From positions 17,611,736 through 17,675,735 of the forward strand of contig NC_133770.1 of assembly GCF_003597395.2 (NCBI RefSeq): a stretch of 64,000 nt of DNA, given 5' to 3'. Made by a program: the position numbers and the translations under genes. This DNA is from Chelonoidis abingdonii (taxonomy: Eukaryota; Chordata; Testudines; Testudinidae). Below, in pieces: positions 20,741 to 32,449 of the stretch. Numbering within the stretch: position 1 is the first letter of the stretch; the number at the start of each line of letters is the position of its first letter. The notes below the pieces were generated by a model. It had not been told where the DNA came from. It worked only from the letters and a program-made list of their open reading frames with translations, and made no database searches.

Positions 20741-23700
20741 CTGCCTGCAGAGTCAGGAAGACAAGACTGGGGGATGGTCTGTGGGCTTTTCACATGCAGC
20801 GGCGGGTAGGTTTGGAGCCATCAAAACTTGACACTTGTCACAATGGAAGCAGGTTCTGCAGGAACCGACGAGGTCTTTCTCTTCCTCTCCTCTCGGAAGG
20901 GCTCCTACCAGCCACTGCAGAGAGGGGTTATCAAGGTCATCTGCCCGTTAGACCTGAACATCAGTGTCAGAGGAGAACTGAGTCTGAAATGAGGCAGTTC
21001 TCTCATTTCGAGGGACAGATGAGAAACATGGAATAGCGAAGCTGCAATATGCAGGCTCATTGCATGTATCTTCCCATTGCACGTACCTTGTTCCCAATGA
21101 ACAAATGGGTTTGTGACTCTACTCTGCCTCCCCTTCTAAATTGGAAGTCCAGAGTGCTGAACTGGGTGAGCTTTAGGGTGTCCATTTAAATAATACTGCT
21201 ATATCTGGTAAAAACTTTCCTAAGAAGAGAACCCCTAGGCTACCTTGAGTTTTACCACATGGTGTGGATGACAGGATGACCTTTTTCTTATCTCTACAGA
21301 CACCTCCGTGAGCAGCAGGCATCAACTAGACTCTCTGTAGGTAGGGTAGGGAGGAAATTGAATAATTGTAAGTCTTTAAAACTAGTCCTCTGTATATTTA
21401 TAGTCTTACTTAGCTGCCACCAGTGCCCATGTGGATTCCCTTACAGGGGGAGGAGCCAGACATTCTTTTCCTTCCTACTTCTCAAAAAACCCACTGTATC
21501 TAAACCTGCCATAACTTCCCAGCCAGGGAGTTTATTCTTAATCTCTTCTCTATGTGTTTTCTGTGGCTTCCATTGTATGGTGCTCAGCACTGAAACGTCT
21601 GTCCCCTCTTCACAGGTAAGTGGTTATTTTACATGGCTGGGGTCTAGCCCTTCAGCTGGGCATCTTGCAAATTATTTTTAGTTCATAAAGAGGAGGATAG
21701 CTCGAATGCCAGAAGTGACTTGAGACTAACAATCCCTATGTGGTCTAGTGCAGATCCTTAGTCTGTGTTTGCAAAGTGGAAAGACTTCCCTCCACAAACT
21801 CGCAGTTGACAGAACAACCAAAAGCTCTCTGCTGCCAGCTGTTACTTTCTGGGCAGCACAATGGGGCTGGCCTGCTGTGCATCTGGCGCTGGAAGCACAG
21901 ACTGCATTCAGAGGCTACTGTTCCAAATAGCCCTCTTTTTTTCAGCTCCTGCCTAGGTGGCTAAAACTGTGGTTAACCCCCCCTATGCCCCCCCCCCCCA
22001 AAAACCCAGTGCCATTGCCTTTGATAGCATCCCGATCAATGGCATCCTGATCTTTACATTATCAGCTATAGTACTGTACAGAGAACAGCTCCCATTGTTC
22101 CAAAAATAATTTTACCTGACTTCGCTCTTTTAGTTCTCTATAAACAATCTGTGTTTTGTCCACTTTCCCTCATGGTCAGGGTGTTGATTTCTGGGTCACA
22201 TTGTGGTATAATGTTAAAAGATTTCATGAATACTGTAATTATGCAGGTCACAGGCTCAATAGCCCTCTTCTACTCTAGTATTTGCTTTTATGCTTGTACT
22301 TCTGGAAAGTTCTTTTTAGCTTATCAAATCACTGGAATCTTTTGCTTATTTAGAAATATTAAATATATCACTTGCATGGACTGCTTCTGAATATGACCTA
22401 TTCTAAAGATTGTCTAACTTTTTCTTAATGTGGACCACATCTTAACAGAGATGCATCCACCTCCCTTTTAGTCCTGATTGTGCAGGCAATTTTCCTCTGA
22501 TTTGTGATCACATAACCTCCCTCTGGCCACTACAATAACTAATGATATAGAAAACTAATATTAGGAAAGTAACGTGTTTGTTGTCTGCTGAAATTCAGAT
22601 GTTGGAAAGTAGTCATCTCATTGCAGACTGCAGTTTGGAATTCTCTGCTCCCATCAGCCTGCATAAGTGAAATAGCCAACAAGTGGGTTAGACTTCCTGG
22701 ACCTTATAGTAGAAGAGAATCAAAGTCCTGAGGGGTTTTACTAATCAACCATTTGGCCTCTCTAAGTGTAATTGATTTAGAAGAACTGCATTCCTTCTTC
22801 CTAACCTTCCTCTCAGCTGCAGATTTAAGCTCTTGCAGAGTTTATGAGCTCTTCAGCAGCAGGGGAGGGAAAGAACCCAAGACTACATCTCTAATAAGCT
22901 CTTCATCTGTCTCGCTCAACTGAGGAAGCTGGGTAGCAAGCTATGAGGTGTGTGTACGCAGTATCTGGGAATCCTGACTGAAAACTCCAGAGCCTGTTGC
23001 CTGATTCCATTATCTAAAAGTTTTGATTTGTCTCTGCAAAGACAATTCTCTTGTACCTAGGAATAAAAGTCCAAAGAATTCTTGATCAGGTGTGTTGTGC
23101 CAGTGGTTATAAAGTACATGTGAAATAGTGACCTTGGTAACAAATATCATATTGATGTAAAATTAGAGTAGGTGAAATGTCAAGCTGCTCAAAGGAGACA
23201 ACATGATGGGGTGGAAATGGGAAGGTGGGTTACTAGTACTTAAGAAATTTGTCTGCACATATTGTGCAGTAGAGCAGCAAAGATTGTATTGGAGTGCATA
23301 CCTAGTGGTGTTTAAAGATAAAGGAACATTCTGTTTGGACTGTATGCAAACAAACTGATTAACACATAGGGAATAAGAAATTTAGAAATTATTAAGCAAT
23401 ATGTTGTGATGGAAAATGCAGAGCACTCCGTGGAAGAGGGATAGGTACAACATGGGTGAAAAGGACATAAAGGGAACTGTTTTTCATTTTATCAGTCTGA
23501 ATGCTAAGGGAATGCAACTAAAGATTGCAAAGGCTAAGCAACTGGCAGGGCTGAGTCCAGCAATGTGATGACTGTACTGATTAATGAAGAAGGAAATATG
23601 AAGGGGAAGCCAGGAGCTGAAGAAGCAAAATCAAGTGTGGAAAGGTATTGCTAAAGGATGGACTGGTTACTGAGTTTGCCATCTTTCCAGAACACACTGG

Positions 23701-25679
23701 AGAATAACATCTCCTGCCTGTTTGTATAACATGAGGTTGTCAAGCAGCATTAAACTAATCAACTTGAGTAAGAATAAATATCACGCCATGCTCCTTGAGA
23801 AATGTTGTGTTGAAACCATTTTTGCATGCTGTATGAGGACAAGTACTTAGGTATATTTTTGCAAGTACAAGTATAAACACCTGTTTTACTTTCTCAATCA
23901 ATTTTTATTGATGTGGTGAAGCCAATTTAAGAGCTGTGTGTGGCTATATTCACTTGAAGTTTCATCTTCTGTTAAAGGACTTTGGAGATGGATAAAGACA
24001 AACTGCATTTAAACAAGAATCAGTAAGATCGTCCTTTAAACACATGGTGAGTGCTTGGAGAAAAAGTGCAGCTGCTGCTGCAACTTTTTATCTGTACAAG
24101 CCCTGTTAGCAGAGAGAACTTGGTTCAATAGCTGACATTTAGTAACATATGTAAAAAATGTGGGTGGCTCTCTTGGTGCAATAGTTCAAGGACTTAGTAA
24201 ATGCTGCTTGCTATAATGTGTTAGCTTGCTGTTTCTCTTGACTATCAGTGTAAATTGCATAACTATTTTTCTTGTAAATTATGTACAAATTATTCCACTA
24301 CAACAAAATAAAACTCACTTTTAGAAAACCAGTGTACTTGCAATATAAGTCTAGTACTGACTTCAAGGACTTTTACAAAGATACAAGTTTTATTCCCCTA
24401 TAACCTGACTCATAAAGACTTGAAGGTGTAATAAACATGCATCTTAATAAACTGCCTAATATGTTTCTGAACTACAGTATTGATTTAAATGTTTGCATAA
24501 GAATAGTCTCATGCACAGTACCTTGGTTTCCTCCTATGTGACAGGTTGCTTGCCTGGGTTAAAGATTTTTGCAGTGATGCAGCTTCTGCAATATAAGCCT
24601 TCAGTCTGGATGTACTGCTTTGGTGTGATTGACCCTGGTTTGAAACTGGAATAAGGTGCACTGGTATGAGTCCTGCTTTCTAGTGCTGGAGAATATCTGC
24701 ATTCGAAGTTTGTGGTGGTATAGGTTTGCTGGCTTAAAAAAAATCCCAGATGTAGGCAAGCTACAGTTCTCTCTGCTTGTCCTCTTTGTTACATACAGTA
24801 GGATGAGATATTTATAACACCTGGGTGAACAAACCAAGCATTGAGTATCTTGCACAACACATTTACATCAGTGTAAATACACTAAAATCAAGGCTTGAAA
24901 AACAATTAAACACCCCTGAGACTGATAGGAATGAGGGTGGGACTTCTACTCCCAAGATCTAGATGCTCAACCTTGGGGGACAGGGGTGGAAAACTCTTCC
25001 TGTTTTGTATTGGTAGAGATGATTGAGATCAAAGCTTAACCTGTTTGTGTGCTGGGCTGGATTGTCTTCTACTTTAAGAGTAAGACCATGTCTGTTTGAG
25101 AAGCTGAACTGGTGTAATACAGTGTAATACAATAAAATTGATTTATTGAATCAGTGCAAAACCCTTAAAATGTGCTTGAGTCAACTTAGCTTGTATCAGT
25201 TAACTGACGTAAGTGAAACTGGTTTAAGTGAGGGTTAAAATGGTTTAAGTGCATTTACCTGGAGGTTTTCCATGGTTGAACTAGAACAATCTATAAACTT
25301 GACTTTGTTAAATCAGTGTAGATTTTCTTGTACAGAAGAGGCCTAAATCAGATATTGCTTAAGCCTAAAAGATGAGTAATTACTAGAAACAATACCTCCT
25401 TCTCAAAAGTGTAAAACTCAGTCTGTATGGCAAAAGCTAATGACATTTATGTTTCAAGTTAAAGAATAGAGAAAAATCCTCTCTTCAGTATTTGCTTGTG
25501 GCTAGCTTGCCACCTGCTAAAACCTAATTGTGTCCCGTTCTTATGGGCTCGTCCACTTTTCCTGTCCTGTTGGGTAACCAAACCTGCTGGCTTATTTGTT
25601 AATGAACTTGCTTTCTGTGGTGTTGCCCCCGGTAGATGGGGTTTACTGGTATAGCTATGAGCAAACACTTACAGTAGAG

Positions 25680-28600
25680 ATGCAGATTGTACTAACAAGT
25701 TCTTTTGTTCTCTGAACAAAATAAAGCCATACTGGTTGTAAGGGTGTGGACCCACCCCTGCGGCACCTCCTGCTGGTCTTCTCAGCCATAGAATCATAGA
25801 ATATCAGGGTTGGAACGGACCTCAGGAGGTCATCTAGTCCAACCCCCTGCTCAAAGCCCCGAACCCGTTCCACTAAAACTACTCCATCCCCAGCACGTGG
25901 CTTGTCATGCACTGACCTTACCAAAAATCTAACGAAGGAGATGTCGCACCACCCACTTTAGTGTAAAACCACATTCCTCCTCCGCATTCAACCCACTCTC
26001 TGAGTTGAATATCTTACCTAGATATCCAACCTAAACCATTATCCTAACCTGCAATTGAGAATCCCTTACTCCATTGTATATCTGTTTCTAAAAGGTAAAC
26101 TAAGAACGCAAAGTCTTAGATCCATCCCTATCGATTTGGACCACCCTATTTCGTGTACGAGGCTGAAAGCAGCTATCAATCCCCCTCATTCTTTCTCTAT
26201 CTGCAGACTAAACAATCCAGTTCCTCAGCTCTGTCTATCAAGATCAGGTGCCTTTCCAGCCCCACTAATCATTTTTGTTGCCTCCATGGACTCTTTCCAA
26301 TTAATTTCACTTGCCTTACTTGTAGATGTGGGTTTCCAGTAAACTGGATCACAATACTCCAGCATGAGCCCTCACCAATGCTGACATAAAGGGAATCAGA
26401 TTCACATCTCCTCGATCTGCTGAGCAGTGCCCCTACTTATACAGCCCAAAATGCCGTTAGCCTTCTTGACAAACAAGGGGCCACTATTGACTTCATATCA
26501 GCTTCTCTCACATGTAATCCCTAGGTCCTTTTCTGCTGAACTGCTTCCTAGCCCATTCGGATCCCTAGTCTGTAACAGTGACTGGGATTCTTCTGTTCTA
26601 AGTGACAGGACTCTGCACTTGTCCTTGTTGAACCTCATCAGGTTTCTTTTGGCCCAGTCCTCTAATTTGTCTAGGTCCTCTGTTACCTTTTCCTACTCTC
26701 TAGCGTATCTACCACTCCTCCAAGTTTAGTGTACACTTCATCTGCAAAACTTGCTGAGAGTCAGTCCACCACCATCCTCCAGATCATTAATGAACATATT
26801 GAACAAAAACCAGCCCAGACTGACCCTTGGGCACTCTGCTTCCTGGATACCAGGCGCCAACCTAGACATGGAGCCATTGATCACTAACTGTGAGCCCGTG
26901 GAGATTAGCCAGTTCTAATCCACCTTATAGTCCAATCAACCGCCTATACTTCGTTAAATTGCTGGCAAGAAGAGTGTGGAGACTGTGTCAAAAGAGCTTG
27001 CTAAAAGTCAGATAATAACAATCCACTATCTTTCCTACATCTCACAGAGCCAGTTTATCTCCCTCCTAGAAGGCAATTAGTTTAGTCAGCGGATTGACTT
27101 GCCTCTGGGAGTCCGTGCTATGACTATTCCTGATCAGTTTCCTTTCCTCTAAGTGCTTCAGAATTGATATTTGAGGACCTAGCTCCATGAATTATTCCAG
27201 GAATGAGGTGAGGCTGACTGGCTGTAGTTCCCCGGATCCCTCCTTCCTTCTCTAAAGATGGGCACTATATTAGCCTTTTTTCCAGTCATCCGGGGCCTCC
27301 CCATTCGCATGAGTGTTCAAAGTATGGCTAATGGCTCTGCAATCACACCGCCAACTCCTTTAGCACCTTGATGCAGCGCATTCCGGCCCCATGGACTTGT
27401 GCTCGTCCAGTTTTTCTAAATAGTCCCGAACCACTTCTTTCTCCGCAGAGGGCTGGTCACCTTCTCCCCATACGTGCTGCCCATGCAGCCATCTGATGAG
27501 CTGACTTTGTTTTTGTGAAGACAGAGGCCAAAAGCAATCGAGTACATTATTAGTTTTTCCACCTCTCTGTCACTAGGTTGCCTCCCTATCAGTAAGGGGC
27601 CACACTTTCCCTGACTTTCTCTTTGTTGCTAACGTACTTGAAGAACCCTTCTTGTTACTTTTAACTCTCTTGCTAGCTGCCAAGCTGCAATCCAAGTGTG
27701 ATTTGGCCTTCCTGATTTCACTCCTGCATGCTCGCTGAGCAATACTATTTTTATATTCCCTCCCTGGTTATTTGTCCAATCTTCCACTTCTTGTAAGCGT
27801 TCTTTTTGCGTTTATGATCAGCAAGGATTTCACTGTTAAGCCAAGCTGGTCACCTGCCATGATATTTACTATTCTTCCCTCGCCCATCGAGATGTTGTTC
27901 CTGCACTTCTAATAAGGATTCTTTAAATCAGCAGTCTCCATGGCTCCTTTCGCTTCTGTTGTTCTTCAGGGGATCCGTCTACGTTCACTACTGACCTCCC
28001 TGTGTCCCTCCCAGGACCCAGTGCCCTGTTTATGCTCGGGGTGTTGCCCCCTAGGACATAACCCGCAGTTCTGGGTGGCTCCCCCTTCCAGGGGACGCGC
28101 CCCACCCAACACATACTCCCCACGTTCAGCTCTCAGTCTTGAACGAATGCCCAAGTCTCCACCTAGCCCCATTCACGGGGCAGATTCGCACATCATACAG
28201 CCACCATCACAGGCAAAGGGGTTTTGGACCTGTGCTGACTCTGCTGCGGCCTACTAGTATTGTGCCCTCTGGCAAAACTCAGTACCTAGCTGGCCCAATG
28301 CTAGACCGGCACCTGGGTGCTTTCCAGGCGTAGAGTATCTCCCAGCCTACTCTGCCTGCCGCAACCGCGTGGCTCCACGCATGTGTAAACTCCTGTTCTC
28401 CATAGCTCCTGCAGCTCAGGCCCTCCTCTTCCTGAATGCAAGAGAGAGAGAGTGAGGACTGCTTCAAGCACCCAGCAGGCTCATGCTTTTATAGGGCCAC
28501 TAGTCTTTTGGGCATGACCACAGCTGCGGCGTTTACCCGCCTGGCTCTGGCGTTCAACATCAGCTGGGCTGTTCTTCCAGCCTGACAGCCCACTTCTACG
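25680..28600 (-). mobile_element. LTR-like repeat interrupted by a CR1 LINE
   Basis: The GC-rich stretch 27990-28600 and the short piece 25680-25786 look like two halves of one repeat in minus orientation, with the CR1 copy between them. The right half contains TTTTATA at 28487-28493, which is TATAAAA on the minus strand. The left half contains AAAATAAAGC. Recognition of this as an LTR-type repeat is from general familiarity; no retroviral genes are present. Boundaries are approximate. Confidence 0.4.
25787..27985 (-). mobile_element. CR1 LINE, 3' half of ORF2, decayed
   Basis: The + strand left end CATAGAATCATAGAATATCA is the inverse of the CR1 3' terminus. Moving right, the minus strand passes backwards through CR1 ORF2. 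At about 26600 it reads NKDKCRVLSLR, and at about 26735 SASFADEVYTKLGG, the position of the catalytic FADD box. At about 27230-27300 the fingers and motif region lies around the equivalent of DWKKA. At about 27830 the segment equals AWLNSEILA. Many stops and small gaps are present. In the FADD box the second aspartate is replaced (ADE), so it could not be active. The 5' part of ORF2 and ORF1 are missing, which is usual 5' truncation. Confidence 0.85.
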
Positions 28601-28699
28601 TACGACTGGAGAATGTTGCTAACATGAGTTTCCTATTTTTAGAAAAGGGGGAGGAAAACAAGTCAATCTGTAACTTGTTATATAGCCTGTCTAGTTCAA

Positions 28700-30575
28700 A
28701 TCATCGGTGGTAGAATAATGTAGTGGCTTGGTGAGAAAAATTTTTTGAAGTGTGAGAAAGTAGTTTCCAAGGACATTGAGGTCATGAATGGTAACCTGGA
28801 AACAAAATACACATGGTTATGTTTACAAAGGTTAGTATCATGCCAAAACCAAACCTGATCTCCCTTTCCTCGAGGAAGGTAACAGATTTTTTGAGACGAA
28901 AGAACCATAGTGTGATCTTAAAATTACCTCATTTCAGTAAGGCATCTTTGAATACGTTCCACAGTGGTCCAAGGGGAAATATCCATTAGTTAAGATTGGA
29001 AAAGATGGGGATCAAATATGAAAATTGAAAGGGGATGGAAACTGGTTAAAGGGAAGACTACAACGGGTCATACTGAAGGTGAACTGTCAGGCCTGGAAGT
29101 GTTAGGTTACTAGAATGGAGTTCCTACTAGGCAGTATCAGTTTTGGGACCAAATCTTTTTAAATCTTTTTATTACATGTCACTTGCACAAAAAGGTATGG
29201 GAATGTGCTAAAATAAAGTGCGAGTATACAAGCATACGGAGAATGAGTTGCTAACAAGAGAGCAGGAGCGGAAATATCTACAGGAGATCTGATGATGCTT
29301 GTAAACTGGGAGTAATAGTGTAATATGAATGAAATTTTAATAGTGAAATAAGGTGCCAAGGTCTACGGCATGTTGAAGAGGACTTAATAACAGAATTTGG
29401 TTTAGCTCTGCAATTGGCGCACAATCAGCCTAGGCCCAGTAGACGGGGAGGAGAGAGGACCTCAGAGTATTGGTTAGTGCAGCGGGACTACGAAGGCCCG
29501 CCTTCAATAGTGATATGGCCATGAAAAACGCTCAATGCAGCGTTTTACCCTAGGATGCATCAGTGTAGACCGCCGTATTTCCAGCAAGATAAAGTACGGT
29601 GTAGTAGCCATTATACAAAGGCACTGGGTGAAAACCTGCACTATCGTTGTGCATTCTACTGCTGTCTCTCCCCTTAGTCTTGTTCTAGCCTTAAAGAGAC
29701 TAGAATTCCCAAAACTGACAACAGGGTTTCAGAGCTACGGCTCTAAGGATCGATCCGAGGAATGCTTGGAAATAAACTCCCCCTGTTCCTATGGAAGGAA
29801 AGGACTCAAAGCAGCTTGAGCTGTTTTGCCTAACCAAGAGGGTTGGGGGGATATGAGAGCTGCTCTTCAGAAAGTAGATATTCAGAGGGATAAATATAGG
29901 TGTGAGGGAGAGGAATTATCTAGCATTTAGTCCATGTGGACCCGAAGGACAAGGGTGGAAATGCAGGGCGACTGGATTGTAGAGCTGACTAAATTAGACA
30001 GGTAAGATTCTTCGACCATTTCACAGGTCCATCTCGTCGTTACTTATAGTGAGTCTGGGCCCACAGCCTCCAGAGGGTAGTCCATATGGCGGCGCCGGCA
30101 GAAGAATCATATTGGGCCTTTAAGACTACAGCTTGATAAGTTTATGGAGGGGATGGTTATGATGGATAGCCTAACTTTTGGCAATTAATTTGGCAGCTGA
30201 TCTTGATTACAGCAGGTAATTATAGCTTGTGGTCTGTGATGGGATGGGATCTGAGTTACTACAGAGAATTCTTTCCTGGGTGCTGGCTGGTGAGTCTTGG
30301 CCCATTTGGGGTCGGAAAGGAATTTTCCTCCAGGGAAGATTGGCAGAGGCCCTGGAGGTTTTTCGCCTTCCTCTGCAGCATGGGCATGGGTCACTTGCTG
30401 GAGGATTCTCTGCAGCTTGAGGTCTTCAAACCGCAATTTGAGGACTTCAGTAACTCAGACATAGGTTAGGGGTTTGTTATTGAAGTGGATGGGTGAGATT
30501 CTGTGGTCTGCATTGTGCAGGAGGTCAGACTAGATCATAATGGTTCCTTCTGACCTTAAAGTCTTGAGTCTATGG
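28700..30575 (+). mobile_element. CR1-like LINE, + orientation, strongly decayed
   Basis: The end is clear. From about 30190 it carries the 3' UTR phrases GGATGGGATCTGAGTTACTA, GGAATTTTCCTCCAGGG and CACTTGCTGGAGGATTCTCT, closing with GACCTTAAAGTCTTGAGTC. The region 28700-30180 contains scattered phrases such as TTTCCAAGGACATTGAGGT that suggest its coding part, but no frame can be followed. The left boundary is a guess. Confidence 0.6.
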
Positions 30576-30702
30576 TTCCAACCCTGTCAGGGCTGGAGTG
30601 GGTCATCACCCCGCTACATTGATAAAAACACTTGTTTGCTTTTAAACTCATTTACTACTAGTTATTTGTGTCTGCATAAGCTGTGTTAGTTAAGAGTGTG
30701 AT

Positions 30703-30723
30703 CCCCCCCCCCCCCCCCCCCCC
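30703..30723 (+). repeat. Poly-C tract, 21 bases
   Basis: An uninterrupted run of 21 C, preceded by GTGAT and followed by GCTTCACC. Confidence 0.95.
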
Positions 30724-31326
30724 GCTTCACCTGACGAACATAACTATGTTGGGAAAACCTTTAAGCATAGATCAGGTGTGTGTTACTAAAGATTGCATTT
30801 GTTTCAGTCCTGGAATGGATTTTCACTAACATTACATGAACAGACCCCTCCTTTTTGAGAGTGTTTTGTAGACACAGTTCTGGGACAGTATATCACTAAT
30901 TTCAGATACAGTTTGTAGTTTTTTGCATAGAGATAGGGAGTTGTCATGATTTATCACAGAGCTCAATTGTCACCATCTTTGTCTACCCTGAGTCTTTGGA
31001 CCTGATTGCCTACTCTTTAGTTTGGCAATACTCTAACTTTTTATTTCAAAAGAACTTTTGCCTGATTAAGGATTTCACAGTCATACCCCTTCCATCCCCC
31101 ATTCCTTTTCTTCCCTGGACTAATGATTGTAAGAATTTGTCCACAGTGGAACAGTCATTGGGCCAGAGAGAGAGAATAACTTTCATCCAGTCATTGGGGA
31201 ACTGACCTATGAGGTAGGGGACCCCGAACCCAGACCCCCTGTTTCAACACTGTTTCATTATTTATTCAGAGCACAACAGCTTCAACAGGAGAGATTGTGG
31301 AAGCCCCACATCAAAATATCCCATAT

Positions 31327-31447
31327 CCCAGTGGTTAGAGCAACCTCGTGAAAGGTGGGAGACACACCCCTCTGTCTGAGGAGGAAAGAGGAACAGGGAA
31401 CTGAATCTTGGTCTCCCATATCCCAGGCGAGTGTTCTAACCACTGGG
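31327..31447. repeat. Foldback of two tRNA-like SINE heads
   Basis: CCCAGTGGTTAG at 31327 faces its exact inverse CTAACCACTGGG ending at 31447. Arms of about 50 bases continue with GAGCA or GAACACTCG and GGTGGGAGAC or ATGGGAGACC. The AGTGGTTAG segment resembles a pol III A box in both directions. Arms are imperfect. Confidence 0.65.
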
Positions 31448-32277
31448 CTAATAGTTATAAGATGGATGGTGACACTTCTGCCACCACCACATGCTCCTTC
31501 TCTGGCTGGATTTTGAATAGAACTCCATCTGGTAGTTGTCCTCTGAGCATGCCTCCTGGATCAGGCCCCGCACACAGCTTAGGTGGCCGACTGTCTGTTT
31601 TTCCCTGACTTGTGAATTGCTCTGGGACCATGAGCCCCAAGTTTGTATAATTTTTGGTGGTGTCCAGAACAGCTCCCAGCCCACCTTGCTCCGCTCTGCC
31701 CTCCCAGCTCCTGTGTCGCTCGGGGGAGGGGGGAAAGAGGCAGGGCAGGGACTTGGGGGAAGAGTGGAGTGGGGGTGGGGCATGGGCGGAGCAGGGGTGG
31801 GAAGAAACAGGGTGAGGCAGAGCAGAGCAGAATGGGTTGGGCTGGGGCCAGGTCACTCACTGTTGCCAGCACCAGACCCCCCACTAACCCTTCAGGCAAC
31901 CCTGGACCCTGCATTCCCCCAAAGTGTGGGGACCCCCAAAGCATGGGTCCTGGGCAGTTGCCCCAGTCCTTCCTGTGGACCGGACGGTTCTGAAAATATA
32001 AGCCCAAACATTGGTGGAGCCGGGCCCACCTTCCTGAATATTGGTGGAGCACGGGCACCACGGGCCCATATAACTCTCCACCTATGTCTGGGACTTAGGC
32101 AGGAGATAAGAGTGAAGCATCAATGTACATGCCCAGAGGCAGAAACATAGATACCTAAGGAAATTTTACTCTGAAAATTTAGATGCCAAGTGAGTTTAGG
32201 CACCTACAGGGTTCCATGGATGGTTTGTGGATACAGTGGAGACAAAACTGGGATTTAGGTGCCTAAACCTGAGGTTA

Positions 32278-32449
32278 GAATCATAGATTATTAGGGTTGG
32301 AAGGGACCTCAGGAGATCACCTAGTCCAACCCCTGCTCAAAGCAGGACCAATCCCCAACTAAATCCCCAAATGGCCCCCTCAAGGATTGAATTCACAACC
32401 CTGGGTTTAGCAGGCCAATGCTCAAACCACTGAGCTATTCCTCCCCCCC
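32278..32449 (-). mobile_element. tRNA-derived SINE, minus orientation
   Basis: On the minus strand it begins GGAGGAATAGCTCAGTGG (A box) and continues TTTGAGCATTGGCCTGC. The B-box region GGGTTGTGAATTCAATCC is followed by GGGGGCC and a tail GGACCTCAGGAG in + orientation near 32310. The same SINE family occurs at 46218. A and B boxes are well preserved. Flanking TTTAGGTGCC motifs at 32254 and 32465 suggest it landed in another repeat. Confidence 0.85.

Noticed and set aside
20295..20831. Several long ORFs (up to 242 codons) on both strands across the CpG island
   Set aside because: They overlap in all frames in GC-rich DNA, show no domain, and are crossed by a good splice donor at 20484. They are typical compositional ORFs.
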